Shown here: positions 57,931 to 64,000 of the stretch, piece after piece
Position numbering within the stretch: position 1 is the first letter of the stretch
Layout: each line of letters begins with the position of its first letter
From: Megalonaias nervosa
Taxonomy: Eukaryota > Mollusca > Bivalvia > Unionida > Unionidae
NCBI GenBank assembly: GCA_016617855.1
Contig: JAECUM010003661.1
Span: forward strand, 1 to 64,000
Reading direction: 5' to 3'
DNA length: 64,000 bases
The notes under the pieces: model-generated
What the model was told of the DNA's origin: nothing
Databases searched by the model: none
What the model saw: only the letters and a program-made list of their open reading frames with translations
Position numbers and translations under genes: made by a program

Positions 57931-59640
57931 ATACCAGAGACTCATTGCTATTGCATTGTAATTATCTTAGTGCAGGAAGACTAATCAAGATCCAACGAGC
58001 GTTATATATTTTTCATATGCATTGGGCCTGGCATGTAATGCACGTGGCAAACATCTTGATGTCGTGTAATGGGGGCTGCCATATTGGTCTTCTTCCAGTA
58101 AATTCGATCCCCAGACTGACAGTCACATTACACGCACACTTGTAACCCGATGGCTCTCAAACTTAAAATATTGAAAGTACATTTGTGGATGTACTGATAA
58201 TAGTGAAGAGAATTTCGAGACATTCCTGAAATACGTATTATAAAACGACTTATTTTCTTGGTTGCCTTCGTTTCCTTTCTTCATTCATCTAGTTCTCTAA
58301 ATATTAATCCGCCAAAGTGTACATCTTCGGTTATCATCATTTGTTCGTTCTTACTACCCGCCTAAAGATAAGGAAAAGTACTTGGCATTAGCTACTTATC
58401 CTAAATAAACCTTGTATATCAAGTAAATGGGATGTATATTGAATTGGATGGTAAGTATGAGAACTATTTTAGTTGTTGTATGCGTTTCTGTTTGTGTGAG
58501 AAGGTACTTCCTGCTAAACATGAATGATTCAAATTAAGAAAAAAGACATTTAAAGAAAACAACAACAAAATTACAAACTGATCAGGTAAGATATATGAGC
58601 AGTTGTATACTTTAGAAGAAGGTTCTGCGTTCAGTTCTGTTTCATTTCACGATTGTCACTAATCGTGAATATTAAACTAAGTATCGAGTAACGTGCTTAG
58701 TGACGACGAGAATGACGTATCCCTGTATCCATTTGCTTTTCTGCAGTGGATTCTAGGGTTTGTCGAATAGGCTACGTATAGGGAAAGAGCTGACGCTTCT
58801 TTGTACAATTAATTATATACATATTAGTGGTGATTTAGTGACATCAGTCTGTATTTGCGATACACAGTTATTTATGTTTATGTGTATGATATGTGTACAC
58901 TTGGTAAATTAGTTGGTATCGTTGTACAGTGAAGTCATTTGCAAAGACATGGAGTGCTTTAGAAAGCAAAATACATGGAGGCAGTTTAATGTGGCTGGTG
59001 TTCTACATATAGAGGAAGTATTAGACTAAAGTCTTACATTTTGCCTTGAACCCATTTTTAGGTTATCAAGAAAGTGGTTAGAGATTTAAACTAAATGTTC
59101 ATAAAATGACCAATTAATAAAGATAGTAAACATAATTATTAATTGTGGCAGAATAAATAGTTCACCATATACAGAAAGACATGTGAGTCGAAACTATGAA
59201 TATTCCAGACTGTTCATTTTGGGGATCATCATAGTGTTTGGGACTATAGTACTGTCACGGTTGTTCAGGACTGACTAAAATCCATTTTATTTGCAAACAT
59301 TAACAGTCCATGTTCAATTTCTCCAAGTTTTATACAAAATCCACATCTTGCCAGTAAATGGATTATTCATACGTGTTTGTGGCATTTCACTTTCACTGCA
59401 TATACTCCATATTGCTGTACAATATATGAAAGTATGTGGATAAAAAGCTAAGGATTATTTTATTATAACTTGTTCTTTCACATATTCACTGCTAAATGTT
59501 GCATGATGCTTAACTGAAAGAAACAAAAGATCACTATTACGATAAGTTTTAGGCATTTCTTCACAATTAGTATACCATCCCCCAACCACCTTTACTGAAT
59601 TGTGCATTAACAATAGCCCTTAAGAAGAGGACAGACAAGC
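57931..59640. other. Unassigned intergenic sequence
   Basis: No gene, RNA gene or repeat recognised. Confidence 0.4.
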
Positions 59641-59754
59641 TGAAAATCGTACTGCCCCGTATAAAACCACGCGAATGGCCACCCCAGACACAATTTGTAC
59701 AACACCATGTGACAAGCGGAGGGACATACACGTAATAACGGCGAGCAGAACAAG

Positions 59755-60065
59755 ATCATGGGGCGAGCTGCAGAGATCATAGGATGCGTGGAGGAAGATC
59801 ATGGGCTGTGCTACAGAGATCGTAGGGTGCGTGGAGGAAGATCATGAGGCGAGTTGTAGAGATTATAGGGTGCGCTGATTAAGTTCATTGGGAGTGCTGC
59901 AGAGATCATAGCGTGAGCAGGATGGGTCATACAGCGAGATGAATGTGTCAGCAGGATAGGTCATGCAGCGAGATGAATGTGTGAGCGGAAGAGATCATAA
60001 GGCGAGCTGGAGAGACCACACGGTTAACTGGAGAGGTCAAACGATGTGCTGGGAAGATCAAGAGC
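59755..60065. repeat. Degenerate minisatellite, about 27-30-bp unit
   Basis: Loose tandem copies of GAGATCATAGGGTGCGTGGA / GGAAGATCATGGGGCGAGCT are followed by GGATAGGTCATGCAGCGAGA variants. Similarity fades into GAGCTGGAGAG... sequence by about 60200. Confidence 0.8.
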
Positions 60066-60683
60066 TAGCAGGTGCGAAGGAACTGGACTGATCGAGAGCT
60101 GTGTCGAGTTTGTTTAGCAAGGCTGAGTGGGAAACGGCAAGCTGGAGTAACTGTGACTTTATGGGAGAGAACTAGCTGCAGTAATCGGAGCAAGTTGGTG
60201 AGGGGATAGAATTGGAAAGGGCAGTCGGAACAAGTATCTATTAAAACTCAAGTATATGCATCAAACGAAATAACATAGGACAAAGATAATAACACCCAAT
60301 TATGGAAGATGCTCTATGACAGTAAATTGCATCGCTTAAAGGTCGGTTATGATAGGTAGCAGTGAAGTTAAATATATTGACTATTTCATTTGATTTAATT
60401 CGAGGACAACAGTTTTGTTACGATGAGCCATAAGAGGCCATATCATGCAAATTCTTATGTGCCAAGAGCGAATTTGTGAAAAGGCTGTTGTGCTAATCGC
60501 AAAAAATAGTTTTTGTGTTTCAAAAGGATAGAAATAAAGCTTTCTAGCCCTTATGTACAGCGCACACTAGCATGCCGTGATGGAGCTCTGTTGTGTCGTT
60601 AGTTGTCATATGTTCATACGTCATGTGTCGCTCCTATTCCGTTGAGCATCTTGATCTGAAAGATTAATTTCCGGCTTCTCTTT
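60066..60683. other. Unassigned sequence
   Basis: No gene or repeat recognised other than fading copies of the preceding repeat. Confidence 0.4.
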
Positions 60684-61001
60684 GACCGCTCCGGTGACCT
60701 AGTGGTTAGAGCGTCCGCCTCGGATGCGGGAGGTCGTGGGTTCGATCCCCGGTCGAGTCATACCAAAAACTTACAAAAATGGTACTAACAGCTGCCTCGC
60801 TTGGCGCTCAGCATTAAGAGGTTAGTGTTAGGACTGGTCGGCCTGGTGTCAGGATACTGTGACTGGGTGGGACATCATGCTACATGTCTGCGGCATGATG
60901 CCCCAGTGCTAGACATCACTATAAACTGCCACACTGCAGACATCGTAGCGATATGACTGAAAAATTGTTAAAGCTACGTTAAAAATCATAATCACATTAC
61001 A
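60684..61001 (+). mobile_element. tRNA-derived SINE, family 1, copy B
   Basis: A near-intact tRNA-like head (GACCGCTCCGG; box A TGACCTAGTGG at 60695-60705; box B GGTTCGATCCC at 60739-60749) is followed by the body shared with the copy at 16659. The element is flanked by a perfect 14-bp target-site duplication, TCCGGCTTCTCTTT, at 60670-60683 and 61002-61015. The long perfect TSD and intact box B indicate a young insertion. Confidence 0.95.
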
Positions 61002-61015
61002 TCCGGCTTCTCTTT

Positions 61016-62100
61016 ATTTCCGGTTTCTCCGATACAAGAATTCTGTTTGTTGAATAAGTTTGATGCCACTTCAGACAAGTCCAGACAGTCCGAAAACTTA
61101 ACAACACCCGTAACCCCCCAACCCCCCCCCAAAAAAAAACAAAAACAAAAACGGTTGAACGGAACAAACGTCTAATCATTCTATGAACACAGACTTATAA
61201 AGTATGTCCTATTTCCATGTAAAAGCGGTCTCTTCGTAATTGAGTTGTGAAATTTTGCATGATTTTTATTTTGCCGACTTGGACAAAATGGAAGGTATAA
61301 TTTTGTGTGATAATGCCGGCGGAATACAAGTATACGTCTCACGCTTGGGTATTTTATTCTAGCTTTGTTAAGGGAGTGGTCTAATTTCTCTGTGCCGTAT
61401 GATTTACAACAACATTGCGCCACCCCACCCACCCCTTCCCTAATTTGAGCAGAACAACTAAGGGAAGGATGACACATGTAAACCAAATGATTGTCTTCCA
61501 ATCGAATTAGATAAAAAAGATAATGCCTGTATCGTAAACTTCATAGATAACTGTCTCAGCTTTTCTCCAGGTCGCCATGTGATCACCCCTGTTTTCTCTA
61601 TCCACTCAACCAGTGATTTCTCCAGTTCATCTCACCGTTTGATCTCTCCTGATCGATTTAGAATGTTCCATCTTGCCCTCTCTGATTCGCTCTCTATTAC
61701 TGGCGCTAGATCTCAATTACTTTTTCTCATTAGGTTTGAATGAGTTGGACTTCCATTTAAATTTACTTAAATTAGCCCACCCTAGTGTCCAACCCAAGAC
61801 TGCACTTACAGATACCCCAGGTCAATTCATTTATTTTTTATTTCCTTTTCAAACGGTCGACGCTGTAGATATTAGTCTACAGGCGCATCCAAATACCGAT
61901 ATCCAAAATCTAGCAGAATAAGGAAAATAACCAAACTTTTAACATTTCAAATCGTTGTGAAAGAAGAAGCACTCCGGGTTGTTTCAGGTATACATGACCA
62001 CAGGTTAAAAAGAAATCTTGTCGACTTGCAGCTTGTTACGTTTTTTTTTTTTGTTTTTTTTTGGTTGTATAGATTTATGATTGCATGAGATTCTGTAACA
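61016..62100. other. Unassigned intergenic sequence
   Basis: Contains C-rich and A-rich tracts at 61112-61140 and T runs at 62041-62060. Short frames lack motifs. No gene recognised. Confidence 0.4.
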
Positions 62101-62104
62101 TTAA

Positions 62105-62350
62105 TGAGCCACAATATGTTGTAATACTTATGTACCATGATATGCTGTAACACTGATGTGTCATTCATTATATGCTATAACACTGGTTTGCCATGATATG
62201 CTTTAAAACTGATGTGCCATTACATGCCACAACATTGGTTTGCCATGATATGCTTTAACACTAATGTGCCACTATATGCTATGACATTGGTGTGCCATGA
62301 TATGCTTTAACAATGATGTGCCATTATATTCTGTAACATTGATGCGTCAC
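62105..62350. repeat. Minisatellite, about 26-bp unit
   Basis: About nine imperfect copies of ATATGCTTTAACACTGATGT plus GCCATT are present. Odd and even copies tend to alternate (GCCATGATATGCTTTAAC versus GCCATTATATGCTATAAC), hinting at a 52-bp dimer. Confidence 0.88.
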
Positions 62351-62737
62351 GCTAACAATAAGCATCTTTTTCGATTGAATTTTTCTGTTTTTCTGTGCCA
62401 CTGCTGTTATGTCAGGGAGAGAAATTTGAACTGATTTTATAACTAGCTGTTTTCAAGGTGGTTAGATACTGTTGGTATCTGTATTAATTTGTAGATATGG
62501 GCACCATATTTAGCTAGTGTGTTCTTATCATGGGTGATGCAGCACTGATTAATTTGCGGTCGCTGGGATCTACTTTTCTAAATTTTACGTCACCATAATT
62601 AATGCATCTAATTAAACAGCTCGCCTAAATGCGTCACATTGTCATTAAGCTCACTGTGTGTTCTTAATAACCAAATCCAGATTAGTTCATTGTGACCTAC
62701 TTTAATTATACATTATGTGGATAATCTTAGCTATTTG
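62351..62737. other. Unassigned sequence
   Basis: No gene or repeat recognised. Confidence 0.4.
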
Positions 62738-62940
62738 GGGAACCGCAATAATTCAGTTGGTGGAGCGTCGGGTTAGTAATCCAAATGGCGGGTGTTTGAA
62801 TCCTCCTGCTCCCCACCTCCCTCGTCCAGCCTACATCGACTGCCTCAGTGTATCCTTGGAACCATCAAACATAACCAGCTCTGTTGAAAGGTCCATTCCA
62901 TGAAACGAAGGAACATGGAATGCATAATGCATAGCTCAGG
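62738..62940 (+). mobile_element. tRNA-derived SINE, family 3 (single copy here)
   Basis: A tRNA-like head begins GGGAACCGCAATAATTCAGT. Box A-like TAATTCAGTTGG lies at 62749-62760 and box B-like GTGTTTGAATCC at about 62792-62803. A non-tRNA body follows (CCTCGTCCAGCCTACATCGA, CCATCAAACATAACCAGC). The body differs from families 1 and 2. The 3' end is approximate and no target duplication was identified. Confidence 0.65.
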
Positions 62941-63111
62941 GAATTTCTTTTCCTGTTCCTGTATTAGCAATTTATGTATATAGGTCCTTGTCGATCTCTA
63001 GAAAGAACACCGATAACGGAACGGTTAATTTTAATTAGTAAGCATGTGACTAATCCAAAGTATTTATTTCTGGAAGTCCGCTTGTCCCAAATGCTAATAT
63101 ATTAATAAATC
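62941..63111. other. Unassigned sequence
   Basis: Nothing recognised. Confidence 0.4.
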
Positions 63112-63147
63112 TTCTTTCTTTCTTTCTACCTTTCTTTCTTTCTTTCG
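63112..63147. repeat. (TTTC)n microsatellite
   Basis: About nine TTTC tetranucleotides with one interruption (TACC). Confidence 0.95.
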
Positions 63148-64000
63148 TTTCATATCAAGGGCCGCAAACGACGCATATAAAGCACCCAGCATATCGAAAT
63201 CTGCAGTGTGCCCCGACAGGTTTTTGTAGGTGTCAACACTGTAACACAGTTTTATCGATTGCTTCAAATGGAGTCTGCAATTTGGTTTAAATAGATTGGA
63301 TGTTATATAATAGAAACAGCAAAATACGAGTTTATTTTGTTGGCAGGTATCCGTTTTACCCAGCCTCAGACAGCTATTTAATAAATACGTTATCATAGTT
63401 ACGGAGCTATTTTGGTTATCAAAATGCAAACTCTTTCATGACCTTATTTGACCCTGCGACATACGCGGATACAGTTTTGTATGGATCAAAGTATGATGCA
63501 GATAGTTTTTGATCGGTGTCGGTAAATTGTTTATCGATCAACTTGTCACGGCCTTTTTGCTGTCCTTTATAAAAATTAAAACGGCCATAGCAATTCTATA
63601 CGCGTGAAATAATAATTATTTAAAGACACGGTGTTATTAATCAGTTATTTTTGGCAAAAAAATGTTATCTTTTGTACAGATGCACTAGGCTGAAACAGAA
63701 AACTGGTTTTCCCTTTAATGAATAAAAAGCTTTTGACATCACGTAGTTAGTGTTAATCAGTACTACCTCCCACTAGACAAAGCAGGTTTTCTGATCAATA
63801 GACACATGTATAATTAATAACAAGTGCCTGTCGTGTGGCAGGTAAAATCCAAACAAGTTACTGCTAATTATTTAAACCGAGATCAAAGTACCGTGCTCCA
63901 CGAACCAAGAGCTTTACACTGAGTCGCTAAAATTTAAATATTTTAACAAAATCGTGTGTAATCAGTCATTTAAATAATACATAAAACTACATTTTTATAT
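63148..64000. other. Unassigned sequence at window end
   Basis: The 111-codon reverse frame at 63429-63094 runs into the TTTC repeat and has no recognised domain. No gene called. Confidence 0.4.

Noticed and set aside
60684..60757. Functional tRNA gene
   Set aside because: Box A and box B are good, but the sequence continues into a SINE body flanked by a perfect 14-bp target-site duplication, and a relative with the same body exists at 16659. It is a tRNA-derived SINE head.

Overview
This window looks like AT-rich, repeat-laden intergenic DNA from a metazoan, most likely a mollusc or another lophotrochozoan. The basis is a two-exon MEX3-type gene with GT/AG splicing, several tRNA-derived SINEs, non-LTR retrotransposon relics, hAT-type DNA transposons, MITEs and an unusual number of minisatellites. 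The phylum is an inference from overall character, not from a database match. There are no operons, bacterial ribosome binding sites or CRISPR arrays.

Only one convincing host protein-coding gene is present. It is a mex-3 RNA-binding E3 ligase gene on the + strand (coding exon 1 at 39728-39971, phase-1 intron of 5078 bp, coding exon 2 at 45050-46497). It encodes 563 residues with two KH domains, a long Ser/Thr/Asn-rich linker and a C-terminal C3HC4 RING. Upstream it has a CCAAT box, a perfect CRE-like palindrome and two upstream ORFs. Downstream is a long AT-rich 3' region with several candidate poly(A) signals.

Layout. 1-1850: a 31-bp minisatellite and unique DNA. 1852-5741: a 3.9-kb satellite of 47-bp monomers containing an apparently identical 611-bp (13-monomer) higher-order duplication. 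5.7-10 kb: a fold-back element and two pairs of diverged direct repeats. 10.3-13 kb: relics of two LINEs in opposite orientation around a 29-bp minisatellite, then a decayed C5/adenain-like cysteine protease, then an A-rich block. 14-24 kb: a SINE with target-site duplication, 21-bp and 30-bp minisatellites, and two copies of a TA-flanked MITE. 26186-29839: a near-complete hAT element with a ZMYM1-like transposase frame (three nonsense codons, no frameshift) carrying an embedded LINE fragment. 30-36 kb: a 37-bp minisatellite, a SINE, a 138-bp hAT MITE with near-perfect 8-bp TSDs, and an RTE-like LINE 3' end with a (TGA)n tail. 36-49 kb: the mex-3 locus. 49-64 kb: gene-poor DNA with SINEs from at least three tRNA-derived groups and many minisatellites.

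The most notable structures are the higher-order satellite, the hAT transposase that has acquired stops without indels, the MITE family with two internal dyads, and a SINE whose 3' end appears to have expanded into a minisatellite. I did not find a convincing new gene system.
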